Assembly: GCA_002373755.1 (NCBI GenBank) | Contig: DFJU01000055.1 | Span: 1-30,397, forward strand | Length of the DNA stretch: 30,397 nucleotides | Source of the DNA: Bacteroidales bacterium UBA3663 | GTDB lineage: Bacteria; Bacteroidota; Bacteroidia; Bacteroidales; UBA3663 | Direction: 5' to 3' | In this document: in pieces, positions 16,518 through 25,800 of the stretch | How the letters are laid out: each line of letters begins with the position of its first letter | Numbering within the stretch: position 1 is the first letter of the stretch | Made by a program: the position numbers and the translations under genes | Notes under the pieces: generated by a model | Seen by the model: the letters and a program-made list of their open reading frames with translations, nothing else | Told to the model about the DNA's origin: nothing | Database searches by the model: none

Positions 16518-16566
16518 GAAAAAAATAATCGGCTGTCAGAGATTGTTCTGATGGCCGATGTTTTTT
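16518..16566. terminator. Bidirectional intrinsic terminator between convergent genes
   Basis: ATCGGCTGTCAGA (16528-16540) pairs with TCTGATGGCCGAT (16547-16559) through 13 pairs including two G-U pairs, with a 6-nt loop. An A-rich run lies on the left and TTTTTT on the right, so it can stop both the plus gene ending at 16503 and the minus gene ending at 16577. Its right arm contains the iterated octamer GGCCGATG. Confidence 0.87.
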
Positions 16567-16576
16567 ATGTCCGATG

Positions 16577-17197
16577 TCATTCATCCTGCATGACCCAAGC
16601 CAGCACGTAGTCGTCCGTCGCGTCGAAATGCACCTGCATCGGGGCGCATCGGCCATCGACACCCAAAAGCAGCGTGCGGTGCGCCCAATCGATGTGCTGC
16701 ACGGTGGTGAGGCGCTGAAGGTCGTAGAAGTCGTTGCCCAACACCTTGAAAGCGGCCTCCTTCGCGCTCCATGCCAGATGGATGGGCAAAAGCGGTTGGC
16801 CGCACTCGCCTGCCACCAGACGCAGCACGACCTCCTCTTCGGGACGCAGGAAGCGGCTCACGACACGCTCTACGCGACTTCCGAGGCGTTCGATGTCGAT
16901 GCCGACGGGCCTGTCGGCCGCGATGACAGCGGCATATCCGTCGGTGTGGCTGATGCTGATGTGCGGTCCATCGGCCAAGAACGGAGCACCATCGGCCTTA
17001 TAGAGCACCTCGCGCTCCTCGCCGTAGAGCAGTTCCTTCAGTGCGCGGCGTACGGCCAGCACTTCGAGCATACGGCGGCTGCCCGGCTTGAGGTTGGCAG
17101 TCTTGGCCGCGAAGAGTTCGGGGTGTTGCAGTTCAGAGCGGAGCTGCTCTTCGCTCTCGTTGATTTTCCAGATGATGTAGTCGGGCGGTGTTGTCAC
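16577..17197 (-). CDS. 4'-phosphopantetheinyl transferase (Sfp type)
   Basis: The 206-residue enzyme moves the phosphopantetheine arm of CoA onto a Ser of an acyl or peptidyl carrier protein. VGIDIE (about 98-103) and WSAKEAAFKVLG (about 143-154) are the two Mg/CoA-binding signatures of the Sfp group, and HISISHTDGYAAVI precedes them as in family members. In Bacteroidota this Sfp-type enzyme often serves as the housekeeping holo-ACP synthase. No carrier protein or NRPS/PKS gene is in the window, so a dedicated secondary-metabolite role is not supported. TACATTTG on the minus strand (17233-17226) is a likely -7 box, though the -33 element is weak. Confidence 0.93.
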   Translation of the reverse strand: MTTPPDYIIWKINESEEQLRSELQHPELFAAKTANLKPGSRRMLEVLAVRRALKELLYGEEREVLYKADGAPFLADGPHISISHTDGYAAVIAADRPVGIDIERLGSRVERVVSRFLRPEEEVVLRLVAGECGQPLLPIHLAWSAKEAAFKVLGNDFYDLQRLTTVQHIDWAHRTLLLGVDGRCAPMQVHFDATDDYVLAWVMQDE

Positions 17198-17225
17198 GCG
17201 ATTTTGAAATTTGTTGTACGACTTG

Positions 17226-17233
17226 CAAATGTA
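17226..17233 (-). promoter_or_regulatory. Likely -7 box for the phosphopantetheinyl transferase gene
   Basis: TACATTTG on the minus strand lies about 28 nt before the ATG at 17197. A proper TTG is missing at the expected distance, so this is a partial promoter match. Confidence 0.55.
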
Positions 17234-17295
17234 GCGGAATTATTCCGTTCGGCCATCGTTTTACGCTGTTTGACGCGCATTTTCATTCCTTATGC

Positions 17296-17426
17296 TTTTC
17301 AACAATTCTCCGCTACGCGAGTTGAAAACTGTTGAAAAGTGGCATTTCGCGGTGCATAAACGTGTGAATAACACGAAAAATGGCATTTCTGGCCGACTTA
17401 TCCACGGCCGATGTGGAAAACTCGAA
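17296..17426. repeat. Intergenic element copy A, rich in DnaA-box-like 9-mers
   Basis: This 131-bp block aligns with 19585-19716 at about three quarters identity with one single-base gap (manual alignment). It contains TTTTCAACA (17296-17304), TGTTGAAAA, TGTGAATAA (17363-17371, reverse TTATTCACA), TTATCCACG (17398-17406) and TGTGGAAAA (17412-17420, reverse TTTTCCACA). Two of these match the DnaA-box consensus TTWTNCACA fully. It lies between the phosphopantetheinyl transferase and the small membrane-protein gene; the 255-bp gap holds nothing else recognisable except the -7 box at 17226. Confidence 0.72.
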
Positions 17427-17452
17427 GCGGAGAGCGGAGACCATCCTAACGG

Positions 17453-17977
17453 TTACTTCTGCTTCTTCTTGTTTCTGCTTTTACGATTTTTACGATGCAG
17501 TTTAACTACACATTGTTCTTTATTTGACGTCATTATTTTGTTACTTACCAATCCAGCATCCCAGCCTATCAAAGCCACCAATAAACTTCCACCCAAAAGC
17601 GCCATAGTTGCAAAGAGTAGAGATTTGCTCGGAGAACTGTATATGATGGTAACATCCATCTTTTTATCGGCATAAGAAACAAACGAAATTAAAGAAAGGA
17701 ACGACATCAGGAAAGTAAAGCCCATCATAGCAATTCTACACGAATGGAATCCAGTTCTTTTATCATTCTTAGTGTATCTCCTTTGTGTGTGTCGAAACCG
17801 TCGGAAATCCGTCCGCAATAGGTAGCAAAGAAGAATTCCCAGGCCAGCAGAAACCAAACAATAAAAGCCACCATTTATGTTTGGAAACATGGTTCGAGTA
17901 GCCGCCAATGCCATCCCAAACAGAATGGTGTAGAGCCATATTTTTCCTATCAGATTTCGAATTACCTTGAAAAGCAC
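17453..17977 (-). CDS. Unknown small integral membrane protein
   Basis: The product is 174 residues with about four membrane helices: WLYTILFGMALAATRTMF (13-30), FYCLVSAGLGILLCYLL (38-54), IAMMGFTFLMSFLSLISFVS (about 82-101) and SLLFATMALLGGSLLVALIG (about 118-137). A basic loop (RRFRHTQRRYTKNDKR) follows helix two. The C terminus is strongly basic (LHRKNRKSRNKKKQK), so it probably faces the cytoplasm. I do not recognise the family. Its sequence is AT-richer than its neighbours, unlike the flanking transporter and transferase, which may mean later acquisition or weak constraint. A weak -7-like box (GACATTTG, minus strand 18010-18003) lies upstream. Confidence 0.65.
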   Translation of the reverse strand: MLFKVIRNLIGKIWLYTILFGMALAATRTMFPNINGGFYCLVSAGLGILLCYLLRTDFRRFRHTQRRYTKNDKRTGFHSCRIAMMGFTFLMSFLSLISFVSYADKKMDVTIIYSSPSKSLLFATMALLGGSLLVALIGWDAGLVSNKIMTSNKEQCVVKLHRKNRKSRNKKKQK

Positions 17978-18054
17978 AGTTAAATGGTTTTTAAATAGTG
18001 TTCAAATGTCGGAATCCAGCCTCCCATCGAAGAGGTCGGAGGGGGTCGTTCGCC

Positions 18055-19398
18055 TCACACGGCGAAATTCTTGCCCGTCCAGCGCATGGAGTGCCAACGG
18101 CGCATGAGGACGATGCCACGGATATTCTCGTCGAGCGCAAAGCCGACCCACATGCCGAGCAGTCCAAACCCGAGCGGGATGCCCAACAGATAGCTGACGC
18201 CGACGGCAATCGTCCACTGGAAGATGATGCCGATGATGACCGGATAGATGGCATCGCCCGCAGCCCGCAGCGTACCGCAGGCAAAGACGTTGCGCACACG
18301 GCCGATCTCCAGAAACCAGTCGATGACCAGCACCCAGAAACCCATCTGCACAATCTCGGCATTGTCGGTCAACGCCGTCAGGATGGGATAGCCCAAGGCC
18401 GCGATGATGGCCGAGCAGGTCAACGTCACGCGCATTGACTGCCGCATGAAATAGTTGCCAAGGGTGTAGGCCGCGCGATAGCGGTTCTTGCCGACGAGAT
18501 GGCCCACCAGAATGTCGCCGCCCTGCGTGATGCTGAGGCAGAAGAGGTAGCCGAACATCACGATGTTGACGCAATAGGTACGCGCGGCCAATGCCTCGTT
18601 GCTGATCTGGTTGATGAAATATGTGACCACAATCTGCGAAAGGCTGTAGCTCAACTCCTCGCTCATGGCCGGGATGCCGATGTGGAAAAGGTTGCGCAAT
18701 TCGCGCCACGGGAAGGGTCGGAACCACTCTTTCGGATATTTCTGGATGTGAACCCGAGTGTGGATTACGGCCAACAGCACCATCGCCACTACGCGACTCA
18801 GAGCCGTGCTCCATGCGGCACCCTCGACGCCCATTGCGGGACAGCCCCAATGTCCGAAGATAAGCGCGTAGTTGCCCAACACGTTGAGCACATTGGCAAT
18901 CAAGGTGACGACCATCGGCCATGCAGCCTTGTCGGCCGAGCGCAACGATGCACTGAAGGCCAGCGATATTGCCTGACAGAACGACAGTCCGCCCGTGATG
19001 CGCAGATAGACCAGACCATCGGCCATCAGCTCGTCGCGCAGACCCATGAAACGGAGCACGCCTTCGGCATCGGCAAAGAGCCAGAAACTCACCGCCATGC
19101 CAATCACGAGGTTGAGCAACAGGGCCAAGCCGACCACCTGCACCAGACGACGCCGCAACCCGGCACCGATATACTGCGCACAGAGGATTGTGGCTCCCAT
19201 CGAGATGAACTGGTAGATGAGGAAGATGAGCGCGATGAGCTGATTGTCCATGCCCACCGCAGCCACGGCATTGTCGCTGTAGCGCGACAGCATGACGATG
19301 TCGATTGCGCCGACCAGCATCACCAGTGCGAGGTCGAGGAAGACGGGCACTGAAATCTTCTTCAGCTGCTGTTTGAGATACGATTTTGACTGTGACAT
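18055..19398 (-). CDS. MATE family efflux transporter
   Basis: The product is 447 residues with about twelve membrane helices in two homologous halves, the normal MATE size. The start, KKISVPVFLDLALVMLVGAI, followed by DIVMLSRYSDNAVAAVGM, is typical of MATE helix 1-2, and the second half repeats the pattern (IGIPAMSEELSYSLSQIVVT, then ARTYCVNIVMFGYLFCLSIT). It would export cationic drugs or metabolites using a Na+ or H+ gradient across the inner membrane. Substrate unknown. A -7 box TATCTTTG (minus strand 19458-19451) lies 53 bp before the start. A 477-residue open frame on the same strand (18002-19435) is a shadow of this gene. Confidence 0.93.
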   Translation of the reverse strand: MSQSKSYLKQQLKKISVPVFLDLALVMLVGAIDIVMLSRYSDNAVAAVGMDNQLIALIFLIYQFISMGATILCAQYIGAGLRRRLVQVVGLALLLNLVIGMAVSFWLFADAEGVLRFMGLRDELMADGLVYLRITGGLSFCQAISLAFSASLRSADKAAWPMVVTLIANVLNVLGNYALIFGHWGCPAMGVEGAAWSTALSRVVAMVLLAVIHTRVHIQKYPKEWFRPFPWRELRNLFHIGIPAMSEELSYSLSQIVVTYFINQISNEALAARTYCVNIVMFGYLFCLSITQGGDILVGHLVGKNRYRAAYTLGNYFMRQSMRVTLTCSAIIAALGYPILTALTDNAEIVQMGFWVLVIDWFLEIGRVRNVFACGTLRAAGDAIYPVIIGIIFQWTIAVGVSYLLGIPLGFGLLGMWVGFALDENIRGIVLMRRWHSMRWTGKNFAV

Positions 19399-19450
19399 AC
19401 CTTATAAAACCTGACGGCTCCGTAATACGGTTCATTCAATTTTCGGAGCG

Positions 19451-19458
19451 CAAAGATA
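19451..19458 (-). promoter_or_regulatory. -7 box of the MATE gene
   Basis: TATCTTTG on the minus strand is a perfect -7 box. No TTG is present 19-20 nt upstream, so the promoter is incomplete and may need an activator. Confidence 0.65.
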
Positions 19459-19584
19459 GTGCTTTCCGAATGGCCTATTTTATTGTGAGACAAAATCTTG
19501 ATTATTTCCCGACCTATGTGCCGCAAAAGAAAATCGCACATAACAAACGGAGGCTGTCTTGCGGCCGATGCGACATCCACTCTC

Positions 19585-19716
19585 TTTTCAACAATTTGGC
19601 CGCGCGACGTGTTGATAACTGTTGAAAAACCTCATTTGGCGGTTGACAACGATGTGAATATCGCGAAAAAACGTATCTTTGCCCGACTTATCCACATCCT
19701 ATGTTGAAAACACGAA
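19585..19716. repeat. Intergenic element copy B, with a perfect DnaA box
   Basis: This is homologous to 17296-17426 in the same orientation. TTATCCACA (19688-19696) is the canonical DnaA box. TTTTCAACA, TGTTGATAA and TGTTGAAAA (twice) are one-mismatch relatives. The element overlaps the promoter (-7 box at 19674) and the first 16 bases of the GH2-like gene, so binding of DnaA or another factor here could affect that gene. Confidence 0.72.
19674..19681 (+). promoter_or_regulatory. -7 box of the GH2-like gene
   Basis: TATCTTTG lies 19 nt before ATG 19701 and sits inside repeat copy B. The -33 region has only TG at the best spacing; TTGAC lies further upstream at 19643. Copy A lacks this -7 box at the matching place. 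Confidence 0.6.
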
Positions 19717-22619
19717 TCTTCCCATTTTTCAGCGTCGCCATTGCCCTGCTGACCGCCTGCGACGACGGTCTGCAAGTACCTCAGCGCGAACGCATTGACC
19801 TGTCGGGCGAATGGCAGACCAACCTCGGACCGTGCCGTCTGCCGGGCACGACCGACGAGAACCGTCTGGGCAACGGCCAACACGCCACCGACGTCACCAC
19901 ACAGCTGACGCGACTCTTCCCGTTTGAGGGCATCGTGCGCTACGAACGCGACGTTGAAATCCCATCGGCCATGACGGACAAACGGCTCACGCTCATTATG
20001 GAACGCACCAAACCGAGCCTGCTCATCGTTGATGGCGACACCATCGGCCACCTTGACCACCTCTACGCACCGCACCGCTACGTGCTTCCGCAGCTCACAT
20101 CTGGCCGTCACCGCTTCGTCATCGAGGTTGACAACCGCCCGGAAAGTGTGCCGTCGGCCGGCATCAGAGGCTCGCACGCATGGACCGACGCCACGCAGAC
20201 CAACTGGAACGGCATCTTGGGCGACTTCTGCATCGAGGCCACACCGAGAGCATTTTTCTTGTCCGATGTGCAGGTCTATCCCGACGTCGCACGGCGTACT
20301 GCCGAGGTGCGGCTCACCATCACCGCCGAGCGGCACAATGCAGTCACATTGCACATCGCGGGCGAATCGTTCAACACCACCGAGGCGCGACGGACCATCG
20401 GCCATGAACCGCTCGAAATCGAACTGCACGAGGGCGAAAACCGCGTAGCGTTCACGCTCGACATGGGCGACGCTCCTCTGCTCTGGAGCGAATTCCACCC
20501 TGCGCTCTACCGGCTCGGCATTGTGGCCGACGACAAAGACGGTTTCCGCGACGCACAACAGGTCACGTTCGGAATGCGCCAGTTCGCTACGCGGCCAGTC
20601 ATCGCCCGTCAGGCCGACCGCAACGTGGCTGTGGGCGACACCATAGGCTGGCACTTCACCATCAACGGACTTGCCACCTTCTTGCGCGGCAAACACGACG
20701 GCTGCGTCTTCCCGCTCACAGGCTATGCGCCGATGAATGTGACCTCGTGGCGCGACGTCTTCCGCACGGCCAAGGGCTACGGCATCAACCACTACCGCTG
20801 CCACAGCTACACGCCGCCGCGCGCCGCATTCCTCGCCGCCGACCTCGAAGGCATCTACATCGACACCGAGCTGCCCTATTGGGGAAGCATCGGACAAATG
20901 GACGACAGCGTGACGCAGTTCCTGCTGCGCGAAGGGCTGATGACACTCAATTTCATGGGCAATTCGCCATCGTTCATGATGCTCGGTCTGGGCAACGAAC
21001 TTGGCGGCGAAGTCGATGTGATGCGCCAGATGGTCGATAGCCTCCGCCGACGTGACAGCCGCCACCTCTACAACTTCGGGGCCAACGACTTTCTGGGTTG
21101 GCGCGGACCGCTCGACGGCGAAGACTGCCTCATCACGTGCCGCATTGGCGGCTGGGTGGCCGATGCGCCTGTGCCGGATGCCTTCGCCTCGCACGTGCGC
21201 AGCAGTTTTTCGTTTGCCGATGCCGACGATGGCGGCCTGCTCAATGCCGTCCGACCCGCTACGCGACTGAACTACACACACGCCGTGCGACGCGCTCCGC
21301 GACCGGTGGTCAGCCACGAGACCTGCCAGTTCCAGAGCTATCCCGACTATGCCGAAATCGAGAAATACACCGGCGTGCTCTATCCCTACAACCTCGAAGT
21401 GTTCCGCCAACGCCTCATCGACGCCGGACTTTCCGACCAGGCCGAGCTCTTCCATTGGGCGACCGGCGAATGGGCGATGGACTGCTGCAAGGCCGACATC
21501 GAACAAGTGTTGCGCACGCCGGGCATGGCCGGATTCCAGATGCTCGACCTGCAGGACTATCCGGGTCAGGGCAGCGCATTGTGCGGCGTGCTCGACGCCT
21601 TCATGGAGAGCAAAGGCTACATCAACGACGACGAGTTCCGCCAGTTCTGTGCGCCCGTCGTGCCGCTGGGCCTGATGGACAGCCTCTGCGCGTGGAACGA
21701 CCAGCCGTTCAACATCGACGTCGCCCTATGCAACTATCTGGAGGGCGACTTCTGTCAGCCGATCGACTACCGCATCGAGGGCGACGGCTTCGTGCGCGAC
21801 GGCCTGCTGCCTGCCACGACCGTGGAAAACGGCGAAGTCCGCACCATCGGCCGCATCGCATTGACCGACGATTTTGCTGAACTGCAACGGCCGACACAGC
21901 TCACGCTCACACTGCGCGCCGGCGACTACGCGAACCGCTATCGGCTGTGGGTCTATCCGCACTACGCGAATTCCGCGGCCGACAGTGCTGCAACGGCCGA
22001 CGTGCTTGTCACCAACAGCCTCAGCGACGATGTGACACACCGCCTCAACGACGGTGGCCGCGTGCTGCTCGTACCCAGGCTGGCCGACATCGCGGCGCAG
22101 AGCGTCGGCGGACTTTTCACGCCCGACTATTGGAACTACGCGATGTTCAAGTCGATCAGCGAAAACAACGGCCGCCCCGTCTCGCCCGGCACCCTCGGAC
22201 TTCTGTTCGATGCCCATCGGCCACTCTTCGCCGACTTCCCGGGCAACGGCCGCAGCGACTGGCAGTGGTGGAGCATCGTGCGCAATTCGCGGCCGCTGGT
22301 GCTCGATTCGTTGGCCGACGTCTGCCGCCCGCTCATTCAGGTGGTTGACAACGTGGAACGCAACCACCTACTCGGCCTGCTGGTCGAAATGCACGTTGAC
22401 GGCGGCTCGCTGCTCATCTGCCCCACCGACCTCGATGCCATCGGCCGCTACCCCGAAGGCGATGCCTACCGCCGCGCCCTGATGCGCTACGCGACTTCGG
22501 CCGACTTTGCACCGCGCGACACCGTGTCGATGGCCGATGTGCGCCGTCTGCTCAACGGAGTGACCGCCGAACGCGACATCCACGGCGTGCAAAACCTGTC
22601 GGACTACAAGCGGCATTGA
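19701..22619 (+). CDS. GH2-like glycosidase, probable surface lipoprotein
   Basis: The product is 972 residues. MLKTRIFPFFSVAIALLTAC is a lipoprotein signal with lipobox LTAC (Cys20), followed by Asp-Asp, which resembles the export signal of surface lipoproteins in Bacteroidota. A jelly-roll sugar-binding domain (VRYERDVEIP, RHRFVIEVDN) and an Ig-like domain precede the barrel. Likely catalytic residues are Glu433 in GLGNELGG (acid/base) and Glu540 in VSHETCQF (nucleophile), 107 residues apart, as expected for GH2. WGSIGQMDD and GFQMLDLQDYPGQGSA match family barrel segments. The C-terminal ~250 residues hold further beta domains. It stands alone, without SusC/SusD partners, so the substrate cannot be inferred. 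Beta-galactosidase, mannosidase or galacturonidase types are all possible. Confidence 0.85.
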   Translation: MLKTRIFPFFSVAIALLTACDDGLQVPQRERIDLSGEWQTNLGPCRLPGTTDENRLGNGQHATDVTTQLTRLFPFEGIVRYERDVEIPSAMTDKRLTLIMERTKPSLLIVDGDTIGHLDHLYAPHRYVLPQLTSGRHRFVIEVDNRPESVPSAGIRGSHAWTDATQTNWNGILGDFCIEATPRAFFLSDVQVYPDVARRTAEVRLTITAERHNAVTLHIAGESFNTTEARRTIGHEPLEIELHEGENRVAFTLDMGDAPLLWSEFHPALYRLGIVADDKDGFRDAQQVTFGMRQFATRPVIARQADRNVAVGDTIGWHFTINGLATFLRGKHDGCVFPLTGYAPMNVTSWRDVFRTAKGYGINHYRCHSYTPPRAAFLAADLEGIYIDTELPYWGSIGQMDDSVTQFLLREGLMTLNFMGNSPSFMMLGLGNELGGEVDVMRQMVDSLRRRDSRHLYNFGANDFLGWRGPLDGEDCLITCRIGGWVADAPVPDAFASHVRSSFSFADADDGGLLNAVRPATRLNYTHAVRRAPRPVVSHETCQFQSYPDYAEIEKYTGVLYPYNLEVFRQRLIDAGLSDQAELFHWATGEWAMDCCKADIEQVLRTPGMAGFQMLDLQDYPGQGSALCGVLDAFMESKGYINDDEFRQFCAPVVPLGLMDSLCAWNDQPFNIDVALCNYLEGDFCQPIDYRIEGDGFVRDGLLPATTVENGEVRTIGRIALTDDFAELQRPTQLTLTLRAGDYANRYRLWVYPHYANSAADSAATADVLVTNSLSDDVTHRLNDGGRVLLVPRLADIAAQSVGGLFTPDYWNYAMFKSISENNGRPVSPGTLGLLFDAHRPLFADFPGNGRSDWQWWSIVRNSRPLVLDSLADVCRPLIQVVDNVERNHLLGLLVEMHVDGGSLLICPTDLDAIGRYPEGDAYRRALMRYATSADFAPRDTVSMADVRRLLNGVTAERDIHGVQNLSDYKRH

Positions 22620-22640
22620 TGAACATCGTGGCCGGCGACA

Positions 22641-22735
22641 TTGTTGACAACCTGTTGAAAACGCCGTCCGTCGGTTGATAACGCGGTTGAAAAGCCGGTT
22701 TGGCCGATGTTTATCAACCATCCGCTGTGGATAAG
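22641..22735. repeat. Intergenic element copy C, rich in DnaA-box-like 9-mers
   Basis: TGTTGACAA (22642), TGTTGAAAA (22653), GGTTGATAA (22673), GGTTGAAAA (22685), TTATCAACC (22711) and TGTGGATAA (22726-22734, reverse TTATCCACA) lie in 95 bp. The first part aligns with the centre of copy B (TGTTGATAA, TGTTGAAAA, GGTTGACAA order). It follows the GH2-like stop codon directly. Confidence 0.62.
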
Positions 22736-22769
22736 CCGGTTCCCGACCTCACAGCACTCTTTGCAATCC

Positions 22770-22806
22770 CGCTACGCGACTTCCGCACCAGAAAATCCGC
22801 GTAGCG
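22770..22806. repeat. Inverted pair CGCTACGCG / CGCGTAGCG
   Basis: Perfect 9-bp arms (22770-22778 and 22798-22806) with a 19-nt loop lie just before the terminator. The arms contain the iterated motif CTACGCGA found many times in this window. Confidence 0.75.
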
Positions 22807-22811
22807 ACACG

Positions 22812-22848
22812 AAAAAACCGAGACAGAAATGCCTCGGTTTTCTTTTTT
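22812..22848. terminator. Bidirectional intrinsic terminator
   Basis: AAAACCGAG (22814-22822) pairs with CTCGGTTTT (22833-22841) around a 10-nt loop, with an A run to the left and TTTTTT to the right. It serves the plus-strand GH2-like gene and the minus-strand Big_2 gene that ends at 22865. Confidence 0.9.
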
Positions 22849-22864
22849 CGTCAAATGTGCTCCG

Positions 22865-25800
22865 TCATCTGCGCACAATCATCTTGCGGCCATAACGTAT
22901 GTAGATGCCAGGACGGAGGCCGTCGGTGGTGTCGGCAACACGATGGCCGAGCAAATCATAGACTGCACCGTCGGCCTCGGCCTTGTCGGTTTCGGGCAAT
23001 ACGATGGCCGATGTCTCGCTCTCCGCATTGGCGAACCTCAATCGGATGGCTGCGGCTCCCGATGCCGTCGATGAGACGAAATATGCCTTGAAGCCCTTCG
23101 TGCTCGGCTGGCTGTAGCGGTAGAAGCCGACCGTCTCTTCGGCGGCATTCGGCTGGAGGGCGAACACATTGCCCGCGCCTGCAACATCGGCCGTAACATG
23201 AGCGGCGAAACTGCCCGTCATCGAGCTTTCAAAATCTGGTGCCGATGTCTGGTCGGCATATTGCAGCGTGCAGTCGTAGGTCGTGCCCGGAGTGCCCACA
23301 AGGATGGTCGGGACTTCGGCCGGAATGACCGAGATGAGCTTCTGGAGCGTCAGTTCGTATTCGATGCCCGACGTGCCGGAAATCTGCGTCTTGCCAGTCA
23401 CGTAGTAGGCCATGATGCCGCCCGGAATGTCGAGCGCAACGGGGCTGTAGAGAGTCGCGTAGCCGTAGCCGGCGACCGTGGTTGTAACGGGCAATGCAGA
23501 AAGGATCTCGACCGACCAGAAGGCGTAGCCATTGTCGGCTACCGAGCTGGTTGTCGTGCAGTCGCTCGAACCGAGCAAGTACTTGCCGTCGTTGGAACGC
23601 ACGCTGTAGCAGGCCGTGAAGTCGCCCGTGCCTCGTGTGAAGGTGAAGGTCGATGCCGATGCCGCGTCGGCCACCGATGCCATCAGGTGCGTTGCCTTGA
23701 CGAACTGGCCGTTGCTGTAGAAGAGGAAGCGGCCCTCAGCGTCGTAGTAGATGATGTTGTCAATGCCCGACGGCGCAAGCGTCAGGGCTGAACCATCGGC
23801 CGAAAGCGTGGCGTACTGGTTGCACGAGTAGTTCTTCAAGCGGATGAACGAGCCCTTCTGCGGCACCTTGAGCGAATAGGTCACGGTGATGGTGCGACCC
23901 TCGATGCTGATTGCCGACGTGTAGTTCGACAGGCTGCCCACGGTGATGTCGGCCGACGATACGGAGTTGTGCGCCGATGTGAATGTAGTGCTGCCGCTGT
24001 AGGTCGTGCCCCAGATTTCGATTGCGACACCATATTGCGGAGCATCCTCGACGACGAGTTCGAAGGTGTAGAGGCTGCTGAGCACGCTGACCGGCACGTA
24101 GATTGTCGTGTCGCGGTAGTTAGACGTGGCCGGCATCTCCAGTTTGATGTAGGTCGTGCCCGTGGTCAGACCCTCAACGCTGTAGTTATAGACGCGGTTT
24201 TCGGCCGATGCGAGCGTCAGTGTGGCGAACGTCTCGTCAACCATCGAAGCCGACACCACGCCGTCGTAGTAGGCCACATCGACCGTCACCGTCTTCGACG
24301 TGCCTTCGGTGAGCGTCACCATGGCGGGCAGGATGGTTACCGTGGGCAGCTGGCGTTCGTCGGCCACGGTCAGCGTGTAGCTTGCCGACAGCGCGCCGTG
24401 CGTTGCCGAACGGGTTGCCGTGATGGTTGTCGTGCCTGCGCCGACCAGCGTGACTGCGCCGGTCGAGGCATTGACCGTAGCCACCGAAGTGTTGCTCGAC
24501 GTGTAGGTCACGTTCATGGCCGACGGCGATTTCGTCAGTGTCGGGGCTGAGAAGCTGCTGCCCATCTTTGCGCTGTAGGCGGCCGACGGGAACGACATCT
24601 CGGCCTTCATGTAGAGGTAGAGCGTCCTCTTGGCCGATGTAGAACCCTGGAACACGCCGCTGCTGTTGTAGTTCAGATAGCGGCTGTTGGCGTCGCACCA
24701 CACCTCAAAGCCCTCGCCCGATTCAGTCAGCGTCACCACGGTCGATGCGTCGGCATAGATGTCGGTCGATGACTTCGGAGCCAGATATTTGCCGCTGCCG
24801 ACGCCCTTGGCCACGTAGCCGCTGCCGCTCTTGGTGATTGTGAAGGCATAGGCCGGAGCCGCAGAAACCGCGTAGTCGGCGACTGTGACGGCCGTCTTGG
24901 CCGACGTCGTGAAATTGCCGTCGAGCGCATAGCCAGACGTGGCTGTCGCGTTGCTTTGATAGACGATGAGATATTGCTCGCCGCTCACGATTTCGTCCAA
25001 TCCGGTGACGCGGACATAGTTGGCCGAGCCCGTCGGTACGGCAAGCACCGAGATGGTCGTTGTGGCCGATGCGGCTGTGTAGTTCGATGTCGCGGCTGCC
25101 GTTGCCGTGATGGTTGCCGTGCCTGCGCCGACTGCGGTGATTACGCCGCTCGCATTGACCGTTGCCACCGAGGTGTTGCTCGACGTATAGGTCACTGCGC
25201 CGTTGCCGCTGTTGGTCAGCGTAGTGGCCACCGTCGTGCCGACATAGGCCTGCGACGTCTCGGCCGTGAGGGTCAGTGTCGGGGTCAGCAGCTTGCTCGT
25301 CACCGTGAAGTTGAGCGTGGCCGATGCCGCATAGAAATCGTTCGTCTCAGCGGCCGATGCCGTAATCGTGGCCGTGCCTGCGCCGACCGCCGTGACGACG
25401 CCGCTCGCATTGACCGTAGCCACTGAAGTGTTGCTCGACGTGTAGGTCACGGCTCCGTCGCCGTTGTAGGTCAATGTTGTGGCCGATGTCTCACCCGGCT
25501 CGAGCGAGGTCGTGGCCGCAGTGAGCGACATGGTTGGCGTAATCTTCGTGTTCCAGTCCTGCTTGACAGTCAACTGAATGGTGCGTGTGGCCGATTCGTA
25601 GGTCGATGTGGCGGCCAAATGCACCGTTATTGTAACGACACCTGCGCCGACGCATGTGACAGTGCCATCGGACGTAACCGTAGCGACCGAAGCATCGCTC
25701 GTCGTATAGGTAATCGTACCGTCGCTGTTCGTATAATAGCCAACCTTAGAAGATAAGCCTACAATCGTGGACGAGCCGAACTGACTCCAGATGTTCAATT

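Noticed and set aside
17981..18054. Possible terminator after the MATE gene (CCTCC/GGAGG stem)
   Set aside because: Only five base pairs with a long loop and no T run after it.
18002..19435. 477-codon open frame overlapping the MATE gene on the same strand
   Set aside because: Low-complexity His/Arg/Gly-rich translation without membrane helices; the other frame is a textbook MATE protein.
19632..21506. 624-codon open frame on the minus strand
   Set aside because: It lies wholly opposite the GH2-like gene, has no recognisable family, and its Arg/Ala/Val/His-rich composition is typical of an antisense shadow of GC-rich coding DNA.
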